A stretch of DNA of 64,000 nucleotides from Paenarthrobacter sp. A20 (GCF_024168825.1 NZ_JALJWH010000001.1:1302001-1366000), one strand, 5' to 3'. Positions 28,354-37,372 are shown, counted from the first letter of the stretch. Translations and numbers: made by a program. Notes: generated by a model from the sequence alone, not told the origin.

Positions 28354-28593
28354 TCCCCCGTATGGCGGGCTTCCCAAGGCAGCAGGGTGGCGCGGCCAGC
28401 GACCCGGTTCACGCATGCCTGGGCAATTTATGGTTCAGAGGCCAACAAATTTGCGCCATTGTGGGCTATCTTGATCGTTAGGCGGCTCAAATTGACAATT
28501 CCCCCGGGAGGGTCCGCAGGCTGCTTGGTAATAATGCTGTTGTTTCATGTTCTGCACGTTTGTAATTGTTCTGTATCGATGAAAGGAAAAGCC

Positions 28594-28815
28594 TTGGCTG
28601 TTTCTGTTGAATTGGGCAAAGCACTCGACAAATCCTACGAAAATGCAAGCCTGGACGAAGTCCTCGCCGCACCGCCGTCGGCGCTTGCCGGACTGACCGA
28701 AAAACACGATGAATTACTTGCAGGGCTGGGCATCAAGACGGTGCGCGATCTCGGCAGCAACAAGTTCTTTGCCACCGCCGGCGTGCTGGTGGCGTTGGCT
28801 GGAAAAGCTGACTGA
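28594..28815 (+). CDS. Small helix-hairpin-helix-like protein of unknown function
   Basis: A 73-residue protein of a small uncharacterised group. The N-terminal half (LGKALDKSYENASLDEVLA) is acidic and helical, and LAGLTEKHDELLAGLGIKTV is a helix-hairpin-helix-like segment. I start it at TTG 28594 because AAAGGA lies seven bases upstream; ATG 28579 gives five more residues but has no RBS. A strong terminator follows directly. Divergent from the kdp operon. Function unknown. Confidence 0.72.
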   Translation: MAVSVELGKALDKSYENASLDEVLAAPPSALAGLTEKHDELLAGLGIKTVRDLGSNKFFATAGVLVALAGKAD

Positions 28816-28829
28816 AAGACTCAACGCCA

Positions 28830-28867
28830 AGCGAACGACGACGGGACTTCCCGTCGTCGTTCGCTTT
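28830..28867 (+). terminator. Rho-independent terminator
   Basis: Seventeen-base perfect stem (AGCGAACGACGACGGGA and its complement) with a tiny CTT-centred loop, then TTT. It lies 15 bases after the small helix-hairpin-helix-like gene. Confidence 0.85.
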
Positions 28868-28868
28868 G

Positions 28869-29087
28869 TCAGCGCAGTATCTCCACCAGGGCCACCCACG
28901 AAAAAACCACCGCACCGATCAGCGCGATGATCGTTCCGAGGGCCACCACCACCAAACCGGCCGGAAGGGATATAACGATCAGGACGCCGCCCACGGCGTA
29001 GATCACCAAAGGGAAAACGAACGAGGCGATGTGCTGGGCATCCCAGCGGTGCTGATGTCCGGGAGTGTCGTCCTCCAGGAAGGTGGT
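28869..29087 (-). pseudogene. Two-helix membrane protein frame without a usable start
   Basis: The minus strand has a 72-codon open frame between TAA (29088-29090) and TGA (28869-28871). Its residues look protein-like: a polar start (HQHRWDAQHIASF) and two hydrophobic stretches (PLVIYAVGGVLIVISLP and VALGTIIALIGAVVFSW). There is no ATG, GTG or TTG ahead of the first helix, although a GGAGG occurs at the right place. It is either a gene that lost its start or one beginning within the first helix. Confidence 0.35.
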
Positions 29088-29137
29088 TTACCCGGCAACA
29101 GGTGACGGGAGGCCGAACTCTTCCTACGATTAGGCCC

Positions 29138-29875
29138 ATGGAACCCATGGACAATGCCGAACACATCCGAAGCCTGCACGAATTGGTAGTCGGCAGCTCA
29201 GACATCCACGGAATTTTGAACGGCGTGACTGGCTTCGCCTCCGACGCAATGAGCAAAGTGGCCGGGGAGAACATCGATTGTGCCCTCACACTGCGTCGCC
29301 GCAAACGGACCTCCACTGTTGCAGGTAGCAGTGAGAGGGCAATTCAGCTGGACAAGATTGAACAGGCCCTTGGGCAGGGCCCCTGTCTGGAAGCGTTGGA
29401 CGCCGGCCGTCCGGTGCTTCTGGCAGACGTTGCCACCGACACCAACTGGCCGGAGTACAGCCGGGCTTTGGCTGCAGAAGGTATCCACAGTGCCTTGGGT
29501 GTACCGATGGCCCTGGGTGAGACATCCCAGGCGGTCATCAACTTCTTCGCCCCAAAGGCGGGTACATTCACTGATGCTGTGATAGCCGAAGCTGCCTCGT
29601 TTACGGAGGTCACGGGAAGTACCCTGCGTCTGGCCATCAGGATCGAAACCGTGGAGCAACTGAACGCGGACCTGAAGACGGCGATGTCCTCCAGGACTGT
29701 CATTGACCTTGCCTGCGGCGTCATTATGGCCCAGAACCGTTGCAGCCAGGACGAGGCCTTCGAGTTCCTGACCAAGGCCTCGAGCCACAGGAACAAGAAA
29801 CTGCATGCCGTCGCAACGGACATCATCGCGCACTTGAGCGGCAGCACCGAAAGCCATCTGCGCTTCGAAGACTGA
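29138..29875 (+). CDS. GAF-ANTAR antitermination regulator
   Basis: A 245-residue cytoplasmic protein. GAF sensor domain from about 10 to 165 (GQGPCLEALDAGRPVLLADV, HSALGVPMAL), then an ANTAR RNA-binding domain (TVIDLACGVIMAQNRCSQDEAFEFL). ANTAR proteins bind paired hexaloop RNA hairpins to suppress termination. ATG 29138 is chosen because a TACGAT -10-like hexamer ends eight bases before it, which would make the message nearly leaderless; ATG 29147 is an alternative. No obvious target operon next to it. Confidence 0.87.
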   Translation: MEPMDNAEHIRSLHELVVGSSDIHGILNGVTGFASDAMSKVAGENIDCALTLRRRKRTSTVAGSSERAIQLDKIEQALGQGPCLEALDAGRPVLLADVATDTNWPEYSRALAAEGIHSALGVPMALGETSQAVINFFAPKAGTFTDAVIAEAASFTEVTGSTLRLAIRIETVEQLNADLKTAMSSRTVIDLACGVIMAQNRCSQDEAFEFLTKASSHRNKKLHAVATDIIAHLSGSTESHLRFED

Positions 29876-29937
29876 AACCAGCGGTACAGCCCCCTCAGCA
29901 GTTCCACAATCTGCTCACGCTCGCGCGGTGGTGCCGG

Positions 29938-30129
29938 AATCCTGGCGTCCTCATAAGCATCAACCCAGTGTTTGCCGCGATCATCGGTGCCGTAGCCCTG
30001 CATCAGGACCTTGCCGTGGGGCAGTGGGCCGGGATCGGTCTGATCGTCGCAGCCACTGCGGCCGTGCTGCTGCTAAGCGGGTGCCGGGAGTCGTCGCGGC
30101 AACCTTGCGTTGATAGCCACGGCCCATGA
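29938..30129 (+). pseudogene. Remnant of an EamA/DMT-family transporter C-terminus
   Basis: A plus-strand stretch encodes ISINPVFAAIIGAVALHQ followed by AVGQWAGIGLIVAATAAVLLLSG, which matches the last two helices and short cytoplasmic end of EamA (RhtA-like) exporters. No upstream part of such a gene exists; the preceding ~50 bases are unrelated. It overlaps, antisense, the 3' half of the small membrane gene at 29981-30292. Gene debris from a past rearrangement is the simplest reading. Confidence 0.5.
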
Positions 30130-30292
30130 GGGCCAAACTGATGATGGGTGCGAACAGCAGGAGCAGCAGGACGCTGCCCGTACCGGCTAGACCCGCCAGG
30201 AACACCAGTCCTGCCATGAACAACAGGCGGAAGTCCGGCGCTTCGGGCAACACAAAGGCGGCCGTCATGGCCATTCCGTGGGGTGAGTTCAT
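29981..30292 (-). CDS. Small membrane protein, probably chimeric C-terminus
   Basis: A 103-residue frame starting at ATG 30292 behind a strong RBS (AGGAG, six bases upstream). Residues ~1-55 look real: a short N-terminus, then hydrophobic helices (LLFMAGLVFLAGLAG, SVLLLLLFAPIISLAL) ending GRGYQRK. The remaining ~45 residues are Arg/Pro/Thr-rich and lie antisense to the EamA remnant, so the natural 3' end was probably replaced. Function unknown. Confidence 0.5.
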   Translation of the reverse strand: MNSPHGMAMTAAFVLPEAPDFRLLFMAGLVFLAGLAGTGSVLLLLLFAPIISLALMGRGYQRKVAATTPGTRLAAARPQWLRRSDRSRPTAPRQGPDAGLRHR

Positions 30293-30389
30293 TTCTTGCT
30301 CCTGGGGCGCATCCGTTGGCAGTTTTTCCGTCCACTGATAAGTGGGCGGAACCAGCTGAAAGTGACGCGGGTTCAGGCGGCCTTGTTGG

Positions 30390-31106
30390 TCAGGGCCGGC
30401 GCAACGGCATGTCCTTGGCCAGTTTCACCACGATCTTCTTGTCATTGCCTGGGTCCAGGGGGTCGTACCAGAGAGTGGTCTCCTGGCCGTCCACTACAGG
30501 CTCGGCGGCAGTAATCAGCAGCGGGCGCTGGACCCAGCGTTGGGTCCCGTTCGCATCGTGGAAAGTGAAAGTCACAGTAGTGAGGATCTTGGCGCTGTCG
30601 CTGAAGGACAGGTAGCCCTTGTCGGTGACCCTCGCTGACGTCATGGTGCCGGTGCTCATCACCATCGCTTCGCGGTGCGCGATGGCCCTGCGGGTCCTTG
30701 CGCCGATGATTCCCAGGATGCCGAGGAACAAGGCAATGGCCAGGCAGCCGGCGCCCACCCAGGTGAGCAGCGGCGTCAGGCCCGACTGGACCGCGATCGC
30801 TGCGACTCCGAGCGAGGCGCCAAGCCACGCCAAGGTCCCACCAAGGGCGAGTCCGAGTTTGCTGTGCTTTATGGCCACGGCAGTCCACGCGATGGAGCTC
30901 AGGACCAAAACCGGGATGCTTGAGACGATCGCGATCATGGGCAATGCCGGCGGTTCGACCTCTTCCAACAGGGCCAGGTGCGGCCAGCCATAACCTGCGG
31001 CGAGTCCGCCGATGAATTGGAAGGCCAGCGCCAGCACGATGCTGACCGGACCGGGGCGTTTGTTTGCGCGGAGTTTCCTGAGGGCGATGGGGTCCACAGT
31101 GCTCAT
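30390..31106 (-). CDS. Membrane protein, DUF3592-like
   Basis: A 238-residue protein with four predicted transmembrane helices in its first ~140 residues and a C-terminal soluble beta-rich domain (VTFTFHDANGTQRWVQRPLL, then TTLWYDPLDPGND) resembling DUF3592 domains. Starts at ATG 31106 (MSTVDPIAL); an ATG nine bases earlier is possible. Stands alone, between debris and an AraC gene. No function known. Confidence 0.65.
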   Translation of the reverse strand: MSTVDPIALRKLRANKRPGPVSIVLALAFQFIGGLAAGYGWPHLALLEEVEPPALPMIAIVSSIPVLVLSSIAWTAVAIKHSKLGLALGGTLAWLGASLGVAAIAVQSGLTPLLTWVGAGCLAIALFLGILGIIGARTRRAIAHREAMVMSTGTMTSARVTDKGYLSFSDSAKILTTVTFTFHDANGTQRWVQRPLLITAAEPVVDGQETTLWYDPLDPGNDKKIVVKLAKDMPLRRP

Positions 31107-31143
31107 GGGGCCCATTAAACAGGGTGGATGCAGTCATTCGGTG

Positions 31144-32067
31144 CTAGCCCTGCATCCGTTGCCTGAATTTTCGCGGCGTCTCGCCGGTTTCCCTGAGGAA
31201 CTGACGGTTGAAGTTGGACAAGTTGCTGAAGCCTACCTCGTAGCAAATGTCCGATACTGGCTTGTCGGTGCGTTCCAGCAGGCGCCGTGAATGGGCCAGC
31301 CGCAGCTTCCGGACAAGGTCCGTGAAATTTTGCCCGGTGGCACGTTTGAAGTATTTGGAGAACGTGGGCTCGGCCATGCCCACCATCGCTGCGGCCTCTG
31401 ACATGGAGACGCTGCCGGCATGGTTGCTGAACACGTACTCCAGGACAATGTCCACCACAGCTTCGGCCTGGCCGTCCAACTGCGGCCGGAACCATTCGTC
31501 GGCGAGGTATTTGCGTTCGTGGTCCGGTGCCCGGGAGAGGATCGCGAACAGGGCCAGCAGGTGACGCAGCCGTTCCAATCCGTTGGAGCCGCCCATGGCT
31601 TCAATGGAGGCGGCTGCCGTTTGTGCCGTCTGGCCAAAGAATTCGATCCCACGAGCCGACTGTTCCAGGAGCGGCAGTACCTCGGTCAGTTCGGGCACCA
31701 GTACAGCAGCCTGCTCCACCCATTTGCCGTCGAACTGGATCACGGCATCGCGATTTTCAAGGACTTCCCCTGGGTCGAGGTCGCTGACCCAGTCGTGAGG
31801 TAGTCCGGCCCCGACCAACGCGACGTGGCCGGCCTCGAAGGTGCCGATATGGTCGCCCACAATGAACTTCCCGGTGCCCTTGCGGATCAGGTGGATCTCG
31901 TACTCGGGATGATAGTTCCAGCGGGCTATAGGGCTGGGGTAGTCGTGTTCGTGCCATCTGACCGAATGATGTGGATCTTCGGGAATCACTTCGCGGTTGG
32001 CGCGCATCCCCACCAGACGGTGTGCCAGCCGCGTCGCTGCACCGTCTCCAGGATCGGTTGGACTCAT
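31144..32067 (-). CDS. AraC family regulator, likely of the polyol operon
   Basis: A 307-residue one-component regulator. N-terminal cupin-type sugar-sensing domain (HHSVRWHEHDYPSPIARWNYHP, shown in part: RWHEHDYP and NYHPEYEIHLI), then two C-terminal HTHs: SMSEAAAMVGMAEPTFSKYF and ISDICYEV-like ISD segment PVSDICYEVGFSNLSNFNRQ. Divergent from the sugar-alcohol ABC operon 207 bases away, so it most likely activates or represses that operon. Confidence 0.9.
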   Translation of the reverse strand: MSPTDPGDGAATRLAHRLVGMRANREVIPEDPHHSVRWHEHDYPSPIARWNYHPEYEIHLIRKGTGKFIVGDHIGTFEAGHVALVGAGLPHDWVSDLDPGEVLENRDAVIQFDGKWVEQAAVLVPELTEVLPLLEQSARGIEFFGQTAQTAAASIEAMGGSNGLERLRHLLALFAILSRAPDHERKYLADEWFRPQLDGQAEAVVDIVLEYVFSNHAGSVSMSEAAAMVGMAEPTFSKYFKRATGQNFTDLVRKLRLAHSRRLLERTDKPVSDICYEVGFSNLSNFNRQFLRETGETPRKFRQRMQG

Positions 32068-32274
32068 CAGAGGCCTCCAGGGGAGCAGGGAAAATAAGTA
32101 TCAGTATGCGTCATCAAGGACGCTAGTTGTGTCCCACCCCACACGCCTAGTGTTGAGGAACACAGCGAGGCTCCCCGGATATCCCGGCTGAATGCCCCGC
32201 CCAGGTCTTGTACTTCCACGCAGTAGTAGGAGTGCGGAGACTGCGCACCCCCATGAAGAACGAAGGAGTCCTCA

Positions 32275-33627
32275 ATGCGCCCAAATACACGTGCGGCAGC
32301 CCTTGCAGCCGGCGCCCTGTGCATCGCGCTCACCGCCACGGCCTGTGCCGGAGCGGGCGGAACAGGGGCTGGTGACCGGAACAGCATCAGCGTCCTCATG
32401 GTCAACAACCCGCAGATGGAAGATCTGCAGAGGCTCACTGCGGATAACTTCACCAAGGAGACCGGCATCCGGGTCAACTACACGGTGCTGCCGGAGAACG
32501 ATGTCCGGGCAAAGATCAGCCAGGAGTTCTCCAGCCAGGCCGGCCAGTACGACGTCGCCTCGTTGTCCAACTACGAGATCCCGTTCTACTCGGCCAACGG
32601 CTGGTTGGCGCCTCTTGACGATGTCGCGGACGACCCGGAGTTCAATCAGGCCGACATCCTCCCGGCCTACACCGCGTCCCTCACCGGCACCGACGGCAAG
32701 CTCTACGGTGAGCCGTTCTATGGCGAATCCTCATTCCTGATGTACCGGAAGGACGTTTTCGACGCCAAGGGCCTCACCATGCCGGACAAGCCCACCTGGG
32801 ACGAAGTGGCACAGCTCGCCGCCAAAGTAGACGGTGCGGAACCAGGGATGAAGGGCATCTGCCTCCGGGGCCAGCCTGGGTGGGGGCAGGTCTTCGCGCC
32901 GCTGACAACGGTGGTCAACACCTTCGGCGGTACGTGGTTCGACAAAGACTGGAACGCCAAGGTCAACTCGCCCGAATTCACTGAAGCAACAGAGTTCTAC
33001 ACCAAGCTGGTGCGGGAACATGGTCAGGCCGGTGCAGCCCAGGCGGGCTTCACCGAATGCCTGAACAACCTCACCCAAAGCAAAGTGGCCATGTGGTACG
33101 ACGCCACGTCGGCTGCCGGCGCGCTGGAGGCTGAAGCTTCCCCGGTGAAGGGCAAGATCGGTTACGCCCAGGCACCGGTGAAGGAAACCGCATCCTCCGG
33201 TTGGTTGTGGACGTGGTCCTGGGCCCTGCAGGCGGCTTCAAAGAAAAAGGACTCCGCTGAGAAGTTCATCGCGTGGGCCAGCTCCAAGGAATACGAAGAA
33301 CTGGTGGCCTCCGAACTCGGTTGGGCCAAGGTGCCCTCGGGCAAGCGCATCTCCACGTATGAGAACGCCGACTTCCAGGACGCAGCCCCGTTCTTCGAAG
33401 CCGAACGTTTCGCCATTGAGAATGCAGACCCGAAGAACCCCGGCCTCCAGGAGCGGCCCGCCGTCGGCATCCAGTTTGTCGGCATCCCCGAGTTCGCCGC
33501 GCTTGGCACCAATGTCTCCCAAGGCGTGAGCTCTGCAATCGCCGGTCAAGGGAGCGTGGCCGATGCGCTGGCCAAGGGCCAGGAGGCCGCGCAAAAGGTT
33601 GGCGACAAATACAAGAAGAAGCAATAA
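32275..33627 (+). CDS. Polyol/sugar ABC transporter binding lipoprotein
   Basis: Extracellular solute-binding protein of 450 residues, family 1. Signal peptide with a lipobox near residue 24 (TATACAGAG), anchoring it to the outer face of the membrane. The mature part has DVASLSNYEIPFYSANGWL, MYRKDVFDAKGL and WTWSWALQAASKKKDSAEKF, typical of sorbitol/mannitol-type SmoE binding proteins. AAGGAG RBS before ATG 32275. First gene of a four-gene operon with two permeases and a dehydrogenase. Confidence 0.9.
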   Translation: MRPNTRAAALAAGALCIALTATACAGAGGTGAGDRNSISVLMVNNPQMEDLQRLTADNFTKETGIRVNYTVLPENDVRAKISQEFSSQAGQYDVASLSNYEIPFYSANGWLAPLDDVADDPEFNQADILPAYTASLTGTDGKLYGEPFYGESSFLMYRKDVFDAKGLTMPDKPTWDEVAQLAAKVDGAEPGMKGICLRGQPGWGQVFAPLTTVVNTFGGTWFDKDWNAKVNSPEFTEATEFYTKLVREHGQAGAAQAGFTECLNNLTQSKVAMWYDATSAAGALEAEASPVKGKIGYAQAPVKETASSGWLWTWSWALQAASKKKDSAEKFIAWASSKEYEELVASELGWAKVPSGKRISTYENADFQDAAPFFEAERFAIENADPKNPGLQERPAVGIQFVGIPEFAALGTNVSQGVSSAIAGQGSVADALAKGQEAAQKVGDKYKKKQ

Positions 33628-33648
33628 CGGAAACCGCAGGAGAACATC

Positions 33649-34617
33649 ATGACTACCGCAACGGCGCGCATCTCCCGCCCGGGACATGCCACTGCCAAAC
33701 CTTCACGAAACAAAGCATCGCGGGAACGCGCCCTGGCCTGGGCACGGCGCGCGCCGCTGCTTCCTGCCCTCATCTTCCTCATCATCGTCACGCAACTGCC
33801 GTTCGTGGTGACCCTGATCATCTCGTTCCTGAACTGGAACAGCCTGAGCCCCGGCACCACCGGCTTTGCTGGCTTCGAGAACTACGTCACGGTCCTCACC
33901 GATCCCGATCTCCGCCAGGCAATCTTCACTACCATCCTCCTCACGGTGGCCGTGGTCCTGGCGAGTCTGGTCATCGGCCTGGGACTGGCGCTGCTGTTGG
34001 ATAAGAAGTTCATCGGACGCGGCTTGGCAAGGACGCTGCTGATTGCACCGTTCCTGGTAGTGCCCGTGGCCGCTGCCCTGATTTGGAAGCACGCACTGCT
34101 CAACCCCACCTACGGGCTGATCAATGGCGTCCTGACGTGGACCTGGTCCCTGTTTGGCAGCGATACTCCTCCGCAGCTGGACCTGCTGTCGCAAGCACCG
34201 CTGATGGCCGTCATCATCTCGCTGGTGTGGCAGTGGACTCCGTTCATGATGCTGATTCTGCTGGCAGGCCTGCAGTCGAGGCCCATGGATACCGTGGAGG
34301 CAGCCCAGATGGACGGCGCCACGCCGTGGGCCATCTTCCGGCACCTGACGCTCCCGCACCTGCGCCAGTACCTGGAACTCGGCGGCCTCCTGGGCGCGAT
34401 CTACATCGTTCAGAATTTCGACGCCGTTTTCACCCTGACGTCGGGTGGCTTGGGTACCGCGAATCTTCCGTACGCGATTTACCAGACGTTCTACTACGCC
34501 AATGAGTACGGGCTGGCCTCCGCTGCCGGCGTCGTGGTGGTCATTGGCACCATCCTCGTGGCGACGTTCGCCCTCCGCACCGTTTTCTCGCTCTTCAAGA
34601 AGGAGGCAGCACGATGA
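33649..34617 (+). CDS. Polyol/sugar ABC transporter permease 1
   Basis: Inner-membrane permease of 322 residues (MalF/SmoF type) with six helices after a basic N-terminal ~30 residues. The EAA loop that contacts the ATPase reads VEAAQMDGATPWAIFRHLTLP. Lies 21 bases after the binding protein, and its stop overlaps the next permease start (ATGA). Confidence 0.92.
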   Translation: MTTATARISRPGHATAKPSRNKASRERALAWARRAPLLPALIFLIIVTQLPFVVTLIISFLNWNSLSPGTTGFAGFENYVTVLTDPDLRQAIFTTILLTVAVVLASLVIGLGLALLLDKKFIGRGLARTLLIAPFLVVPVAAALIWKHALLNPTYGLINGVLTWTWSLFGSDTPPQLDLLSQAPLMAVIISLVWQWTPFMMLILLAGLQSRPMDTVEAAQMDGATPWAIFRHLTLPHLRQYLELGGLLGAIYIVQNFDAVFTLTSGGLGTANLPYAIYQTFYYANEYGLASAAGVVVVIGTILVATFALRTVFSLFKKEAAR

Positions 34618-35528
34618 GCACCCTCAGTCCCGCCGCAGCCCGCACGACGCCTGAAAAATCGAGCGCGCCCGCCGTTGTCCGACGTCGCGGCAAATCCCGG
34701 ATGGATCCAACGCGAAACAACACGGCCGCCGGCATCACAGCCTGGCTGCTGGCATTGCTCTTTGCCACACCCGTCCTCTGGATGATCCTGACCTCGTTCC
34801 ACTCCGAGACGGACGCCGCCACCAACCCGCCATCCGTGGCTGCCAATCTCACCCTGGATGCCTACAAGGAGTTCTTCGGGGAGGCCTCAGGCGTGAGCCC
34901 GTGGCCGTCGCTGATCAACTCCGCCACCGCCTCCATCCTGTCCACGGTACTGGTGCTCGCCCTGGCCATTCCCGCCGCGTATGCCCTGTCCATCCGGCCG
35001 GTGAAGAAGTGGACGGACGTCATGTTCTTCTTCCTCTCCACGAAGATGATGCCGGTGGTGGCAGCTATCCTGCCGCTCTACCTTTTCGCCAAGACAGTGG
35101 GCGCACTGGACAACATCTGGTTCCTGATCCTCATGTACACGTCCATGAACCTGCCCATCGCCGTGTGGATGATGCGGTCCTTCCTCGCCGAAGTCCCCGT
35201 CGAAATGCTGGAAGCGGCACAGATCGACGGCGCCAACCTGATCCTCACGCTCCGCAAGGTGATCGCACCAGTGGCAATGCCGGGCATCGCCGCCACAGCC
35301 CTGATCTGCTTCATCTTCAGCTGGAACGAACTGCTCTTGGCCCGGGTGCTCACAGGCGTTGTCGCCGGCACGGCCCCCGTGTTCCTGACCGGATTCGTCT
35401 CCAGCCAGGGCCTCTTCCTCGCGAAAGTCTGCGCGGCCGCCGTCGTCATTTCGCTCCCTGTACTGTTCGCCGGATTCGCGGCGCAGGACAAGCTCGTCCA
35501 GGGCCTCTCGCTCGGCGCGGTCAAGTAA
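34614..35528 (+). CDS. Polyol/sugar ABC transporter permease 2
   Basis: Inner-membrane permease of 304 residues (MalG/SmoG type), six helices, with EAA loop LEAAQIDGANLILTLRKVI. The ~40-residue N-terminus is polar and basic. Translationally coupled to permease 1. No ABC ATPase follows; the next gene is a dehydrogenase, so ATP hydrolysis must come from a subunit encoded elsewhere. Confidence 0.92.
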   Translation: MSTLSPAAARTTPEKSSAPAVVRRRGKSRMDPTRNNTAAGITAWLLALLFATPVLWMILTSFHSETDAATNPPSVAANLTLDAYKEFFGEASGVSPWPSLINSATASILSTVLVLALAIPAAYALSIRPVKKWTDVMFFFLSTKMMPVVAAILPLYLFAKTVGALDNIWFLILMYTSMNLPIAVWMMRSFLAEVPVEMLEAAQIDGANLILTLRKVIAPVAMPGIAATALICFIFSWNELLLARVLTGVVAGTAPVFLTGFVSSQGLFLAKVCAAAVVISLPVLFAGFAAQDKLVQGLSLGAVK

Positions 35529-35567
35529 TTCAGCGCGGTCAAGAAACCAACTCCAAGGACTTTCATC

Positions 35568-36680
35568 ATGACAACCTCAACCACTCAAGCCCCTCTGCCC
35601 AACCAGCCCGGGCTGCCGGCCACCATGCGTGCGGCCATCCTGCAGCGCCAAGGCGAGATGACCATGGAAACCCTGCCCATCCCGCACCTCGAAGCCGATC
35701 AAGTCCTGGTGCAGGTATCCGCCGTCGGAGTCTGCGGAAGCGACGTGCACTACTACGAGCACGGCCGGATCGGCGATTACGTGGTGGACCACCCCTTGAT
35801 CCTCGGCCACGAACTCGCGGGGCGGATTGCCGCCGTCGGAAGTTCCGTGGACCCGGCCCGCATTGGTGCCAGAGTTGCCGTCGAGCCGCAACGCCCGTGC
35901 CGGACCTGCAAGCAGTGCAAGGCAGGACGCTACAACCTCTGCCCCGAAATGGAGTTCTACGCGACCCCTCCCGTGGACGGTGCTTTCGCCGAGTACGTCA
36001 CCATCCAAAGCGACTTCGCGCACGACATCCCGGACAACGTCAGCGACGAAGCCGCTGCCCTGATCGAGCCGCTCTCGGTAGGGCTCTGGGCGTGCGAACG
36101 CGCTGAAATCAAGCCCGGCAGCCGGGTCCTGATTGCCGGCGCCGGCCCCATCGGCATCATCGCCGCGCAGGCCGCCCGGGCCTTTGGCGCAAGCGAAATA
36201 TATGTCACGGACATCGCCGGGGACCGCCTCGCCTTCGCCTTGGAACACGGCGCCACCCACGCGCTGAACGCGCTGACGGACACCGTGGAAGGGCTCGACG
36301 TCGATGCCTTCATTGACGCTTCCGGCGCACCTCAAGCTGTCCGTTCCGGCATCAAAGCAGTGGGGCCCGCAGGCCGGGTGATCTTGGTGGGACTCGGCGC
36401 AGACGACGTCGAACTGCCCGTTTCCTACATCCAGAACCGCGAGATCTGGCTCTCCGGCGTGTTCCGCTACACCAACACCTGGCCCCTTGCCATCCAACTG
36501 CTCGCAGACGGCAGAGTGAACCTGGATGTCCTGGTCACCGGCAAGTTTGCCCTCTCCGAGTCCGAAGCCGCACTCAAGGCCGGCAAACAGCCCGGCCAGC
36601 TCAAAGCCGTGGTGTACCCGGGAGAGCGTGCGTCAAGGGCGACGGCGTTGCCAGATTGCGCGCCCGAAAACAATTTTTGA
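35568..36680 (+). CDS. Zinc-dependent polyol (sorbitol/xylitol-type) dehydrogenase
   Basis: Medium-chain NAD(P)-dependent dehydrogenase of 370 residues that would oxidise the imported polyol to a ketose. Catalytic zinc ligands sit in GVCGSDVHYYEHG and ILGHELAG; the structural-zinc lobe CRTCKQCKAGRYNLC has four Cys. The Rossmann motif is AGAGPIGIIAAQ, followed by DIAGDR, whose Asp favours NAD. Last gene of the ABC operon. Sorbitol, xylitol or mannitol cannot be told apart from sequence alone. The last ~16 residues (after KAVVYPGE) look like a non-conserved tail. Confidence 0.88.
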   Translation: MTTSTTQAPLPNQPGLPATMRAAILQRQGEMTMETLPIPHLEADQVLVQVSAVGVCGSDVHYYEHGRIGDYVVDHPLILGHELAGRIAAVGSSVDPARIGARVAVEPQRPCRTCKQCKAGRYNLCPEMEFYATPPVDGAFAEYVTIQSDFAHDIPDNVSDEAAALIEPLSVGLWACERAEIKPGSRVLIAGAGPIGIIAAQAARAFGASEIYVTDIAGDRLAFALEHGATHALNALTDTVEGLDVDAFIDASGAPQAVRSGIKAVGPAGRVILVGLGADDVELPVSYIQNREIWLSGVFRYTNTWPLAIQLLADGRVNLDVLVTGKFALSESEAALKAGKQPGQLKAVVYPGERASRATALPDCAPENNF

Positions 36681-36857
36681 AACACCGCGTCACGTTTACG
36701 CAGGTCAGAGCACATATTCAGTGCCCATGTCGCTGAACTGCGGAATGCGCCGTTGCCCTTTTCGGCTGCGTTGCGGTTCATCGACGGAGTTAGCAGCGAT
36801 GGGTGTGGCGGGTTCTGGGGCCCGCCCGGGGCGCCGTCGCTGCGTAAAACGGGGCTA

Positions 36858-36903
36858 GTGCGGTCGGTCGTCTGAGTCGCGATCGACCGCACGATCCTTT
36901 TCT
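36858..36903 (+). terminator. Rho-independent terminator downstream of polyol operon
   Basis: Thirteen-base stem with one mismatch (36858-36870 with 36880-36892), nine-base loop, then CCTTTTCT. It lies about 180 bases after the dehydrogenase stop, within the 311-base gap before the META lipoprotein; the rest of that gap holds nothing else I can support. Confidence 0.65.
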
Positions 36904-36991
36904 ACGGCCGAATTGTGAGCGCAATTAGGTGTTTGTAGGCAGTTTGCCCAAGCTCTGGTGAATTCCGGAGATGTAAACCTAAACTGACCGC

Positions 36992-37372
36992 ATGGCGCAG
37001 ACCCAGACCCGCATTATTCGCACTGTTTCCCTGGCCTTCGTTGCTGCTTCTTTTCTGGCAGGCTGTGCGGGAAGCGGCACCAGTCCATTCGTCGGAGTCT
37101 GGGGCGACACCAGCGATGCCAAGCAACCGTCCCTCGATATGAAGTCCGACGGCAGCGCCACGGGAACTGACGGTTGCAACAGGCTGGTCGGCTCCTGGAA
37201 AGAAGACGGCAAAACCATCACGTTCGGGGGTTTCTCGTCCACTCGCATGGCTTGTGAGGGCGTTGACACGTGGCTGTCGAATGCCGTGACCGCCAAGATC
37301 CAGGAAGACGGAAAGCTGGCAGTATTCGGCCAGGGCGGGGATGATCTCGGCACGCTTGCCCCCGGCAAATAG
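36992..37372 (+). CDS. META-domain lipoprotein (HslJ-like)
   Basis: A 126-residue secreted lipoprotein. Signal peptide of ~23 residues ends in the lipobox LAGC. The mature domain follows the META/HslJ pattern: GVWGD, LDMKSDGSATGTDGCNRLVGSW, given here as SATGTDGCNRLVGSW, then FGGFSSTRMAC. META proteins are linked to heat-shock or envelope stress but have no defined reaction. Upstream ~80 bases earlier lies an AATTG-N6-CAATT dyad of unknown meaning. Confidence 0.8.
   Translation: MAQTQTRIIRTVSLAFVAASFLAGCAGSGTSPFVGVWGDTSDAKQPSLDMKSDGSATGTDGCNRLVGSWKEDGKTITFGGFSSTRMACEGVDTWLSNAVTAKIQEDGKLAVFGQGGDDLGTLAPGK

Noticed and set aside
28492..28535. TTGACA and AATAAT as a promoter for the small helix-hairpin-helix-like gene
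   Set aside because: The spacing of 32 bases between the elements is far too long for a normal promoter.
36911..36926. AATTGTGAGCGCAATT, resembling the start of the E. coli lac operator
   Set aside because: It is a short dyad with only half of the lac operator; no LacI-family gene is nearby and the downstream gene is a META lipoprotein. Probably chance.
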